Origin: Comamonadaceae bacterium
Lineage (GTDB): Bacteria; Pseudomonadota; Gammaproteobacteria; Burkholderiales; Burkholderiaceae_C
Length of the DNA stretch: 7,094 nt
Direction of reading: 5' to 3'
Assembly (NCBI GenBank): GCA_947374105.1
Contig: CANCAO010000082.1
Coordinates: 1-7,094 of the forward strand
The notes under the pieces are model-generated. The model saw only the letters and a list, made by a program, of their open reading frames with translations, was not told where the DNA came from and did not search any database. Of this stretch, positions 1 through 5,582 are shown in pieces (within the stretch, counting starts at the first letter, position 1; each line of letters opens with the position of its first letter). Both the position numbers and the translations under genes were made by a program.

Positions 1-405
1 AAGAAAGACATGCCGGTCAAGCTCTGGATGGCCCCCCCGACCAAGATGGATGCGCAGCAGTTGTCCGAAGAAGGCCACTACGGCGTCTTTGGCGCTGCCG
101 GTGCACGCATGGAGATGCCGGGTTGCTCGCTGTGCATGGGCAACCAGGCGCAGGTCAAAGAGGGCGCTACGGTGATGTCCACCAGCACCCGTAATTTCCC
201 GAACCGTCTGGGCAAGAACACCCAGGTGTACCTGGCCTCAGCTGAGCTGTCGGCCATCGCCTCCAAGTTGGGGCGCATCCCCAGCAAAGCTGAGTACTTA
301 GCCGACATGGGTGTGCTCTCGTCGAACGGTGCTGCTGTTTACAAGTACCTGAATTTCGATCAAATTCAGGAGTACAAAGACGTGGCGGAGACGGTGAACG
401 CTTAA
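1..405 (+). CDS. acnB: Aconitate hydratase B, C-terminal fragment (5' truncated by window edge)
   Basis: This is the last 134 residues of aconitase B, the TCA-cycle enzyme that interconverts citrate and isocitrate through cis-aconitate; AcnB proteins of many proteobacteria also act on 2-methyl-cis-aconitate. The frame is open from base 1, so the gene starts outside the window; the ATG at position 10 is an internal Met, not a start. The key signature is PGCSLCMGNQA at fragment residues 40-50. Its two cysteines (42 and 45) correspond to the second and third ligands of the catalytic [4Fe-4S] cluster. The segment STSTRNFPNRLG (60-71) carries conserved arginines of the substrate pocket. The sequence then runs in the usual AcnB way to a short polar tail ending TVNA. 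A strong terminator follows 46 nt after the stop. Cytoplasmic. Identification is very secure; only the length is unknown. Confidence 0.96.
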   Translation, partial: KKDMPVKLWMAPPTKMDAQQLSEEGHYGVFGAAGARMEMPGCSLCMGNQAQVKEGATVMSTSTRNFPNRLGKNTQVYLASAELSAIASKLGRIPSKAEYLADMGVLSSNGAAVYKYLNFDQIQEYKDVAETVNA

Positions 406-451
406 ACTCTATATCAACACGACGCCCGGATTCACCCTCATCCGGTTTGGG

Positions 452-485
452 AAAGCCCCCCTTGCCACGTGCAAAGGGGGCTTTT
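452..485 (+). terminator. Rho-independent terminator after acnB
   Basis: A perfect 9-bp stem pairs aaagccccc (452-460) with gggggcttt (476-484). An inner ttgc/gcaa helix (462-465 with 471-474) closes a 5-nt loop. The 3' side runs into a short T tract (482-486). It lies 46 nt after the acnB stop and before the phosphate genes, so it should end acnB transcription and isolate the next unit. Confidence 0.88.
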
Positions 486-487
486 TA

Positions 488-515
488 TTGATGAAGTTTA
501 GACTTTCGGGATAGT
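488..515 (+). promoter_or_regulatory. Candidate sigma-70 promoter for the DUF47-pit operon
   Basis: A TTGATG hexamer (488-493) matches the -35 consensus at four of six bases. After a 16-nt spacer comes GATAGT (510-515), a four of six match to the -10. It begins just after the acnB terminator and lies about 56 nt upstream of the chosen start. I see no clear tandem Pho-box repeat in the stretch, so phosphate control through PhoB is not supported by the sequence. This is a motif match by eye only. Confidence 0.33.
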
Positions 516-559
516 TCACAGCGACACGTCGTGCGCAAGCGATGTCCCCAACAACCCAT

Positions 560-564
560 AAGGA
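560..564 (+). promoter_or_regulatory. Ribosome binding site deciding the DUF47 start
   Basis: AAGGA lies 7 nt before the ATG at 572, a good Shine-Dalgarno distance. The earlier in-frame ATG at 542 has no comparable site and would place this AAGGA inside the coding region. The site therefore favours the start at 572. Confidence 0.7.
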
Positions 565-571
565 TGGCTCT

Positions 572-1219
572 ATGCTGTTTGCAAAACTAATGCCACGTGA
601 TGGCAATTTCTTTGAGATGTTCAATCAGCATGCGGATCGGATTGTCGAAGCCGCGCGCGCTTTTTCCCAGCTGGTGGCGCACTACGGTGACCTCAATCTG
701 CGTGAGCAATTCAATCGGGATGTGGACAGTGCCGAGCAAGCGGCAGACCGCATCACGCACGAAGTCAATAAAACGCTGCATAAGACGTTCATTACGCCGA
801 TTGATCGCGATCAGATTCATTCACTCATCAACACGATGGACGACGTTGCGGATTTGATTCAGGACTCCGCCGAGACCATGGCTTTGTATGACGTACGCCA
901 TATGACGGATGAAATCGTCCGTTTGACAGAGCTCAGTGTGAAGTGCTGCGAGCGCGTGAAAGACGCCGTTTATATGTTGGATAACATTGCCGATCCCAAA
1001 ACAGCGGAAGCGGCTCTCAAGACCTGCGAAGAGATTGACCGTCTTGAGTCTGACGCTGACCGCGTGATGCGCACGGCCATGAGCAAGTTGTTCCGTTCCG
1101 AGCCTGATGTGCGGGAAGTGATCAAGCTCAAGGCGATTTATGAGTTGCTGGAGACGGTGACCGACAAGTGCGAAGACGTGGCCAATTTAATCGAGGGCAT
1201 CGTCCTCGAAAACTCCTGA
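572..1219 (+). CDS. DUF47 / PhoU-like accessory protein of the Pit phosphate transporter
   Basis: The product is a 215-residue all-helical cytoplasmic protein of the DUF47 (PhoU-related) family. Genes of this family commonly sit beside pit, and the proteins are thought to modulate Pit-type uptake. The start at 572 is chosen because family members begin with a short M-x-F-x-K-L-x-P-R-x-GNFF segment, seen here at residues 1-14, and because AAGGA precedes it; the ATG ten codons upstream would add an atypical tail. PhoU-like acidic, potentially metal-binding helices are visible: DSAEQAADRI (52-61), NTMDDVADLI (87-96), EEIDRLESDADRV (153-165) and ELLETVTDKCEDVANLIEGI (191-210). The two similar halves fit the PhoU double three-helix-bundle plan. 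The stop is 16 nt before pit, so co-transcription is likely. Family assignment is secure; the exact role with Pit (gating, metal sensing or stability) is inferred. Confidence 0.92.
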   Translation: MLFAKLMPRDGNFFEMFNQHADRIVEAARAFSQLVAHYGDLNLREQFNRDVDSAEQAADRITHEVNKTLHKTFITPIDRDQIHSLINTMDDVADLIQDSAETMALYDVRHMTDEIVRLTELSVKCCERVKDAVYMLDNIADPKTAEAALKTCEEIDRLESDADRVMRTAMSKLFRSEPDVREVIKLKAIYELLETVTDKCEDVANLIEGIVLENS

Positions 1220-1235
1220 GCGATTGGACTGAGGC

Positions 1236-2246
1236 ATGGAAACCGTACCAACCGCCCTTTGGGTGGTGATTTTATTGGTGTTTTTGGCGTTGGCTTTTGA
1301 CTTCATGAACGGGTTTCATGATGCGGCCAACTCGATTGCCACTGTTGTCTCTACCGGCGTACTCAAGCCCGCTCAGGCCGTACTGTTTGCGGCCTTTTTC
1401 AACTTCGTTGCCATCTTTATTTTCCACTTGAGTGTGGCAGCAACCGTTGGTAAGGGCATTGTGCAACCTGGCATTGTGGACACCCATGTGGTGTTTGGTG
1501 CCTTAGTGGGTGCCATTGTTTGGAACTTCATTACCTGGTTTTATGGCATTCCCAGTAGCTCGTCACATGCTCTCATTGGAGGTATTGTGGGTGCCGTGAT
1601 TGGCAAAGCAGGCGCAGGAGCTTTGATCTCTGGGGGCATTTTGAAGACGGTCATCTTTATCTTTGTATCGCCTTTGCTGGGCTTTCTCTTGGGTTCTTTG
1701 ATGATGTTGATCGTGGCCTGGGTGTTCAGGCGCTCTACGCCTTCCCGGGTGGATCGCTGGTTCCGACGGCTTCAGTTGATTTCGGCCGGCGCCTATAGCT
1801 TGGGCCATGGGGGTAATGATGCGCAAAAAACGATTGGCATCATCTGGATGATGTTGATCGCGACGGGGTATGTCGCGGCAGGCGATACATCGCCTCCGGC
1901 TTGGACGGTTGTGAGTTGCTACATGGCCATTGGGGCGGGCACCATGTTTGGAGGGTGGCGCATTGTGAAGACCATGGGCCAAAAAATCACAAAACTCAAA
2001 CCTGTAGGTGGTTTTTGTGCAGAAACCGGCGGGGCCATCACGCTGTTCATCGCGACGGCCATGGGCATACCCGTGTCCACCACGCACACTATTACCGGGG
2101 CCATCGTTGGCGTGGGCTCATCGCGCCGCGCCAGTGCCGTGCGCTGGGGCGTGGCGGGCAATATCGTCTGGGCCTGGATTTTTACGATCCCCGCCAGCGC
2201 ATTTGTGGCGATCGTCTCGTACTGGGTCAGCTTGCAATTATTTTGA
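1236..2246 (+). CDS. pit: Inorganic phosphate transporter, PiT family
   Basis: This is a 336-residue inner-membrane carrier of the PiT family, which imports phosphate, in bacteria usually as a neutral metal-phosphate complex driven by the proton gradient. Both inverted-repeat signatures are present: FMNGFHDAANSIATVV (23-38) in the first half and SLGHGGNDAQKTIG (188-201) in the second. Each is paired with a serine/threonine-histidine motif, SSSSHALIGG (107-116) and VSTTHTITGAI (280-290). Many hydrophobic spans separate them, with a basic cytoplasmic loop around 164-178 (FRRSTPSRVDRWFRR). The length matches the short bacterial Pit class, clearly shorter than E. coli PitA (about 500 residues). 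The start is preceded by a GAGG only 1 nt away, so initiation probably relies on coupling to the upstream DUF47 gene. The last codons overlap the 3' end of the convergent TM2 gene by 9 bp. No damage is seen. Confidence 0.96.
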   Translation: METVPTALWVVILLVFLALAFDFMNGFHDAANSIATVVSTGVLKPAQAVLFAAFFNFVAIFIFHLSVAATVGKGIVQPGIVDTHVVFGALVGAIVWNFITWFYGIPSSSSHALIGGIVGAVIGKAGAGALISGGILKTVIFIFVSPLLGFLLGSLMMLIVAWVFRRSTPSRVDRWFRRLQLISAGAYSLGHGGNDAQKTIGIIWMMLIATGYVAAGDTSPPAWTVVSCYMAIGAGTMFGGWRIVKTMGQKITKLKPVGGFCAETGGAITLFIATAMGIPVSTTHTITGAIVGVGSSRRASAVRWGVAGNIVWAWIFTIPASAFVAIVSYWVSLQLF

Positions 2247-2708
2247 GGGTGAGCTGGACGGTTGACTGATGGCCCGTGCGGCTTCCACCTGGTATTCGAA
2301 ATAGCGCTGAAAGCTGAAGGCCAGGCTCGACATCAATGCGGTGGTACCGATCAAGAGGGCGCAAACAATGGCCCCGATGGTCAACCAGTGGGTTGCACCT
2401 GCGGAGTGGTCCGGCGCAGCGCTGCTATTGAAGAGCCCCCCCCACTTTTCTGGGGACATCAGGCCGTACACAATCGCGGTCAGCGCGCCAGCAGCGATGG
2501 CAAAGCCGAGTAACGGAATCAGCAGCCAACTGGTCTGATCATCCAGACCCAATTGCTGCGCCCTTTGCACCCCATACCAACCCAGCGCCGTGGGGATGGG
2601 CAGCAGCCAACCGATGGTGTCTCCCAGGCCATACAGGTAAAAGCGGTGCAGACCCAAAGGGCCACCCAGTAAAGCGAGCCAAGCCGCAACAGTTTTATTT
2701 TTAAGCAT
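2238..2708 (-). CDS. TM2-domain membrane protein with a two-helix C-terminal extension
   Basis: The product is a 156-residue predicted inner-membrane protein. The N-terminus is a TM2 domain: M-L-K-N-K, then a hydrophobic helix carrying LGGPLGLHRFYLYG (14-27), the G-x-HRFYLG-like hallmark, then a second helix (about 31-45). A polar loop (about 48-59) leads to two further hydrophobic spans (about 61-83 and 108-130) and a basic/serine tail. I chose the ATG at 2708 because TM2 proteins usually start with a few charged residues right before the first helix. The ATG at 2747 would add 13 residues of no family character, and neither start has a good ribosome site. The function of bacterial TM2 proteins is unknown. 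The gene is divergent from rpsP and converges on pit with a 9-bp overlap. An 8-G run (codons for W-G-G at 89-91) lies between helices three and four; the frame is intact across it. Confidence 0.8.
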   Translation of the reverse strand: MLKNKTVAAWLALLGGPLGLHRFYLYGLGDTIGWLLPIPTALGWYGVQRAQQLGLDDQTSWLLIPLLGFAIAAGALTAIVYGLMSPEKWGGLFNSSAAPDHSAGATHWLTIGAIVCALLIGTTALMSSLAFSFQRYFEYQVEAARAISQPSSSPSK

Positions 2709-2758
2709 AGTCTTATTATGGTCTGGGCCCGCTGGCTGGCGGCGCATGGGTCTGAAAA

Positions 2759-2767
2759 TGCTACACT
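2759..2767 (+). promoter_or_regulatory. Candidate extended -10 promoter for rpsP-rimM-trmD
   Basis: TGCTACACT reads as an extended -10 element (TGn followed by TACACT, four of six matches to TATAAT including the key A2 and T6). No convincing -35 is seen 16-18 nt upstream, which fits an extended -10 promoter. Transcription would begin near 2774 and give a leader of about 100 nt before rpsP. It lies in the divergent space shared with the TM2 gene. Motif match only. Confidence 0.42.
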
Positions 2768-2784
2768 AGCAGGCTATTCAGTGT

Positions 2785-2808
2785 GCCGCTGGCCGGGTGG
2801 TCAGTCGC
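2785..2808 (+). other. Hairpin in the rpsP 5' leader
   Basis: CTGGCC (2789-2794) pairs with GGTCAG (2799-2804), with one G-U pair, around a GGGT tetraloop. After a G-T wobble and one mismatch the stem extends through GC (2785-2786) with GC (2807-2808). It lies within the predicted leader mRNA, about 70 nt before the S16 start. No T tract follows, so it is not a terminator. It could be a ribosomal-protein leader structure or a chance fold. Confidence 0.3.
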
Positions 2809-2863
2809 GTGTCTCAAGCACTGGGTTATTTGCTCTCATGGCTGGTCATTTTGATCAGCTTCC

Positions 2864-2869
2864 AAAGGA
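2864..2869 (+). promoter_or_regulatory. Ribosome binding site of rpsP
   Basis: AAAGGA sits 6 nt before the ATG at 2876. It is one of the two clear Shine-Dalgarno sequences in the window, the other being that of the DUF47 gene, as expected for a highly translated ribosomal protein gene. Confidence 0.8.
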
Positions 2870-2875
2870 TTAATT

Positions 2876-3127
2876 ATGGTCGTCATTCGACTCTCCCGTG
2901 GCGGCGCTAAAGCCCGTCCGTTCTTCAATATTGTCGTGACTGACAAACGCAACCGTCGTGACGGCCGCTTCATTGAGCGCATTGGTTTTTATAACCCTAT
3001 CGCTACCGCCAACGAAGAAAGCATTCGCATCGCTCAGGATCGTCTGACGTATTGGCGCGGTGTCGGTGCTCAGGCTTCCCCCACGGTGGAGCGTCTGATC
3101 AGCCAAGCCGCCAAGAAGGCTGCTTAA
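2876..3127 (+). CDS. rpsP: 30S ribosomal protein S16
   Basis: This is an 83-residue S16, a small-subunit protein that binds 16S rRNA early and stabilises the 5' and central domain contacts during 30S assembly. The family pattern is complete: the opening [20 protein letters not shown] (1-20), then the basic [19 protein letters not shown] block (23-41), and the [22 protein letters not shown] region (53-74). It ends in a short alanine/lysine tail. The length is normal for the proteobacterial form (about 80-85). It is the first gene of the operon, with a strong AAAGGA 6 nt upstream, and rimM follows after 9 nt. Cytoplasmic, essential in most bacteria. No abnormality is seen. Confidence 0.98.
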   Translation: MVVIRLSRGGAKARPFFNIVVTDKRNRRDGRFIERIGFYNPIATANEESIRIAQDRLTYWRGVGAQASPTVERLISQAAKKAA

Positions 3128-3136
3128 TTCAATCCA

Positions 3137-3700
3137 ATGATCCCCAACCTCGAAGCTGCTGAACTGCCAGCAGATGCCATCGAAGTTGGGCGCATTGCAG
3201 ATGCCTGGGGCATCAAGGGCTGGTTCAAGGTTCTACCTTACAGCACTGACCCCGAGGCACTCTTTTCTTCCAAGCGTTGGTTTCTTTTACCCGCTGAAAA
3301 AGGTTTAAAAACCTTTTCTGGCGTGCTCAAGCTCGCCATCCAAGAAGCCAAGATTCATTCCGGCACGGTTGTGGCCACCTCGCGTGAGGTGGTAGATCGC
3401 ACCGCTGCTGAGGCCTTGCGAGGCGCGCGCATTTTCATCTCTCGCTCCAGCTTCCCCACGGCTGATAAAGACGAGTATTACTGGGTCGATCTGATCGGTC
3501 TGGACGTCGTCAACCGTGAGGGCCTTTTGCTGGGCCAGGTGCATGAGCTGATTTCTACAGGGCCGCAGACTGTGTTGGTCATCGCTTACGAGCAAGACGC
3601 CAAGCCGCAAGAGCGCATGATCCCCTTTGTTGCTGCCTACGTTGATGACGTAGATTTGACCGCACGCCAGATCCGGGTGGACTGGCAGCCTGACTACTGA
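3137..3700 (+). CDS. rimM: Ribosome maturation factor RimM
   Basis: This 187-residue protein assists late 30S maturation, acting on the 16S 3' (head) domain near S19. The N-terminal RimM barrel opens with VGRIADAWGIKGWFKV (17-32), the family hallmark. The segment ALRGARIFISRSSFP (93-107) closes this domain. The C-terminal PRC-barrel begins at EYYWVDLIGLDVV (113-125), containing the conserved tyrosine pair shown in E. coli RimM to matter for S19/30S interaction. It ends with MIPFVAAYVDDVDL (161-174) and a short I-R-V-D-W tail, as usual. Length is typical (170-190). The gene begins only 9 nt after rpsP with no recognisable ribosome site of its own, so translation is probably coupled. trmD follows after 37 nt. 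Confidence 0.97.
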   Translation: MIPNLEAAELPADAIEVGRIADAWGIKGWFKVLPYSTDPEALFSSKRWFLLPAEKGLKTFSGVLKLAIQEAKIHSGTVVATSREVVDRTAAEALRGARIFISRSSFPTADKDEYYWVDLIGLDVVNREGLLLGQVHELISTGPQTVLVIAYEQDAKPQERMIPFVAAYVDDVDLTARQIRVDWQPDY

Positions 3701-3707
3701 ATTTTGC

Positions 3708-3723
3708 ACTTCACGTGCGAAGT
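3708..3723 (+). other. Small hairpin between rimM and trmD
   Basis: ACTTC (3708-3712) pairs perfectly with GAAGT (3719-3723) around a 6-nt ACGTGC loop. It lies in the 37-nt gap, about 14 nt before the trmD ATG. It has no T tract and a weak stem. It might affect mRNA cleavage or TrmD initiation, but a 5-bp stem can easily arise by chance. Confidence 0.22.
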
Positions 3724-3737
3724 CACAGAGCACCCTC

Positions 3738-4484
3738 ATGCGCTTCGATGTTTTAACTCTGTTTCCCGAGCTTTTCGCGCCTCAACTCACGGTCGGCATT
3801 ACCCGGCGTGCGTTTGAATCGGGACAGGTGGATGTGCGCTTGAACAATCCCCGTGATTTTGCGCAGGGCAACTACCGTCGCGTGGATGACCGTCCCTTTG
3901 GCGGTGGCCCCGGCATGGTCATGATGGCCGAGCCACTAACCCGTTGTTTGCAGCATGTGCGCACACAGCGCGCCGACACGGCCCCGGTGGTTTTGTTCTC
4001 ACCGTTAGGCAAGCCGCTTAACCACACCATGGTCGAGCGCTGGGCGGGTAGCTCCGGGGCCATTTTGGTGTGCGGTCGCTATGAGGGCATCGACCAGCGC
4101 TTTATCGACGCGCATGTGGATGAGCAGATCAGCCTTGGGGATTTTGTACTCTCTGGGGGCGAGATTGCCGCCATCGCCCTGCTAGATGCGGTAGCGCGCC
4201 TTCAACCTGGCGTACTCAGTGACCAAGAGAGTCATCAGCTCGACAGTTTTAATCCGGCGCTGGATGGCTTGCTGGATTGCCCTCACTACACCCGCCCAGA
4301 AGACTGGGAAGGCCGCAACGTACCTGAGGCCTTACTCTCAGGTCACCATGCCAAAATTGAGCGCTGGCGGCGCGACCAGCGCCTGCAACTCACAGCAAAG
4401 CTGCGCCCGGAGCTCATCCAGCGTGCACGTGCGGCTGGAAGATTGAGCACGCACGATGAGAGCTGCTTAGCTCAACAGAACTGA
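3738..4484 (+). CDS. trmD: tRNA (guanine-N1)-methyltransferase (m1G37)
   Basis: TrmD uses S-adenosylmethionine to methylate N1 of G37, next to the anticodon, in tRNAs that have G at position 36; this prevents +1 frameshifting and is essential in most bacteria. At 248 residues it is normal in size. The trefoil-knot SPOUT motifs are intact: DDRPFGGGPGMVMM (50-63), GRYEGIDQRFI (113-123), SLGDFVLSGGE (132-142) and DAVARLQPGVL (150-160). Arg154 and Asp169 (in L-D-S-F) fall at the same numbers as the catalytic residues known in E. coli TrmD. DGLLDCPHYTRP (176-187) begins the C-terminal tRNA-binding domain. The enzyme acts as a dimer in the cytoplasm. It is the third gene of the rpsP operon, and the expected fourth gene, rplS, is absent after it. 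A weak GAG precedes the start. Confidence 0.98.
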   Translation: MRFDVLTLFPELFAPQLTVGITRRAFESGQVDVRLNNPRDFAQGNYRRVDDRPFGGGPGMVMMAEPLTRCLQHVRTQRADTAPVVLFSPLGKPLNHTMVERWAGSSGAILVCGRYEGIDQRFIDAHVDEQISLGDFVLSGGEIAAIALLDAVARLQPGVLSDQESHQLDSFNPALDGLLDCPHYTRPEDWEGRNVPEALLSGHHAKIERWRRDQRLQLTAKLRPELIQRARAAGRLSTHDESCLAQQN

Positions 4485-4494
4485 GTCTGCGGTT

Positions 4495-4528
4495 AACCCA
4501 AAATAGAAGAACTCATGCTTGGGTTCTT
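4495..4528. terminator. Possible weak terminator between convergent trmD and Bug gene
   Basis: Two overlapping, mutually exclusive stems are visible. AACCCAA (4495-4501) pairs with TTGGGTT (4519-4525) around 17 nt. Alternatively AAGAAC (4507-4512) pairs with GTTCTT (4523-4528) around 10 nt. Read on the minus strand, the second stem is followed by a T-rich CTATTTT, resembling a weak terminator for the Bug gene; on the plus strand there is no T tract. It occupies most of the short gap between the two gene ends. Confidence 0.3.
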
Positions 4529-5507
4529 ACTCCGGCACAATTTTCGCGTCCCGTACCACCTTGGCCCAGCGAGGGGCTTCGGTTTTGATCAGTGCTGCAA
4601 ATTGTTCCGGCGTACCGCCACCGACTTCGTTACCTTGGCTCAAAATTTTCTCTTTGACATCGGGGTCTTGCAGGGCTTTGTTGCAAGCAGCGTTGAGCTT
4701 GCCGATGAGCTCGGCCGACATGCCTTTGGGGCCAATCACGCCTTGCCAGTTGAGCACCTCAACGGCGGGAAAGCCTTGCTCGGCCATGGTAGGTATGTCG
4801 GGGGCCAGGGGTGAGCGGGTTTTGCTGGTGATGGCCAGTGCGCGCAGACGCCCGGCCTTGATGGAGGGCATGGCTGCGTACATCTGCTCAAACATCATGT
4901 GGACTTGGCCGCCCATCAGGTCGGTCGCGCCCGCAGAGCCACTCTTGTAGGGGGCATGAATCATGTCAATGCCTGCTGCGTTTTCAAACAATGCGCCGCT
5001 CAGGTGGTGCGATCCACCAATGCCGCCCGAGGCGTAGCTGAGCTTGCCCGGCGCAGCTTTTGCGGCTGCAACGACGTCTTTGACCGACTTGTACGGCGAG
5101 TCGTTGCGCACCATCAAAATCAGCGGGCCGCGCTCGATCAGACAGATGGGCATCAGGTCAGTGGCAGGATCGAAATTGAGTTTTTTGAACAAGGACTGGT
5201 TCACGGCCAAGGGGGCAAAGTTGCCCATGCCGATGGTGTAGCCGTCGGGTTTGCCGCGCGCAATGGCTTCGGTGCCGATATTGCCGCCTGCACCGGCCTT
5301 GTTGTCGATGATGATGGGCTGACCTAGGAGCGTGCTCATGGCCTTGGCCACTTGGCGCGAGCGTGAGTCGGCATTGCCACCGGCGGCATAGGGGCATACC
5401 CAGGTGATGGGTTTGCTGGGGTATTTGTCTTGGGCTTGCGCCAGTGCAGGCGCTAAGGCCGCAGTGGCCACGGAGCTGGCAGCTTTCAAAATTTCGCGTC
5501 TTTTCAT
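4527..5507 (-). CDS. Bug/TctC-family periplasmic solute-binding protein (copy 1)
   Basis: This is a 326-residue binding protein of the Bug (Bordetella uptake gene) family, the receptor class related to TctC of tripartite tricarboxylate transporters; these bind small, often carboxylated, organic solutes in the periplasm. The signal peptide is residues 1-25, with K-R-R-E-I-L-K close to a twin-arginine motif, a short hydrophobic stretch and an AQA cleavage site before QDKYPSKP. Family motifs are in order: CPYAAGGNADSRSR (38-51), DNKAGAGGNIGTE (68-80), KPDGYT (86-91), YASGGIGGSHHLSG (158-171), HAPYKSG (184-190), DLMGGQVHMMF (196-206) and IKAGRLRALAIT (216-227). The start is supported by the signal peptide and a TGGA about 8 nt upstream. 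The stop lies 42 nt from trmD, which converges on it. The ligand cannot be read from the sequence. No TctA/TctB genes are in the window. Confidence 0.93.
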   Translation of the reverse strand: MKRREILKAASSVATAALAPALAQAQDKYPSKPITWVCPYAAGGNADSRSRQVAKAMSTLLGQPIIIDNKAGAGGNIGTEAIARGKPDGYTIGMGNFAPLAVNQSLFKKLNFDPATDLMPICLIERGPLILMVRNDSPYKSVKDVVAAAKAAPGKLSYASGGIGGSHHLSGALFENAAGIDMIHAPYKSGSAGATDLMGGQVHMMFEQMYAAMPSIKAGRLRALAITSKTRSPLAPDIPTMAEQGFPAVEVLNWQGVIGPKGMSAELIGKLNAACNKALQDPDVKEKILSQGNEVGGGTPEQFAALIKTEAPRWAKVVRDAKIVPE

Positions 5508-5550
5508 GGTTGTTTTCCAGTTCAGTTGGGAATGTTCAATTATTGGTTAA

Positions 5551-5582
5551 AAAGAAGAACCTGTGAATCGCAATGATTTCAC
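5551..5582 (-). terminator. Possible terminator or attenuator between the two Bug genes
   Basis: On the minus strand a stem of about 7 bp with one bulged A (5575-5582 pairing with 5563-5569) closes a 5-nt loop. It is followed by AGG and a T-rich run, TTCTTCTTTTT, within about 5549-5559. The stem starts inside the stop codon of the upstream Bug gene. The stem is AT-rich and only moderately stable, so it may only reduce read-through to the second Bug gene. Confidence 0.33.

Noticed and set aside
32..38. C7 run in acnB as a slippage site
   Set aside because: It simply encodes the conserved A-P-P of aconitase B (GCC CCC CCG) in an essential-type metabolic gene, so a phase switch is unlikely.
542..571. 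Longer start for the DUF47 gene at 542
   Set aside because: It adds ten residues unlike the family N-terminus and would put the good AAGGA ribosome site inside the gene; the ATG at 572 fits better.
486..571. Pho box upstream of the phosphate genes
   Set aside because: No pair of CTGTCAT-like direct repeats with proper spacing could be found by eye.
1563..2087. Minus-strand open frame of 174 codons inside pit
   Set aside because: It lies fully antisense to a well-supported transporter, and its His/Arg/Pro-rich composition is typical of a shadow frame.
3305..3739. Minus-strand open frame of 144 codons over rimM
   Set aside because: It is antisense to an intact RimM with all family motifs, has no domain pattern, and low-complexity arginine-rich stretches.
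4899..5327. Plus-strand open frame of 142 codons over the first Bug gene
   Set aside because: Antisense to a well-supported gene and lacking any recognisable domain or ribosome site.
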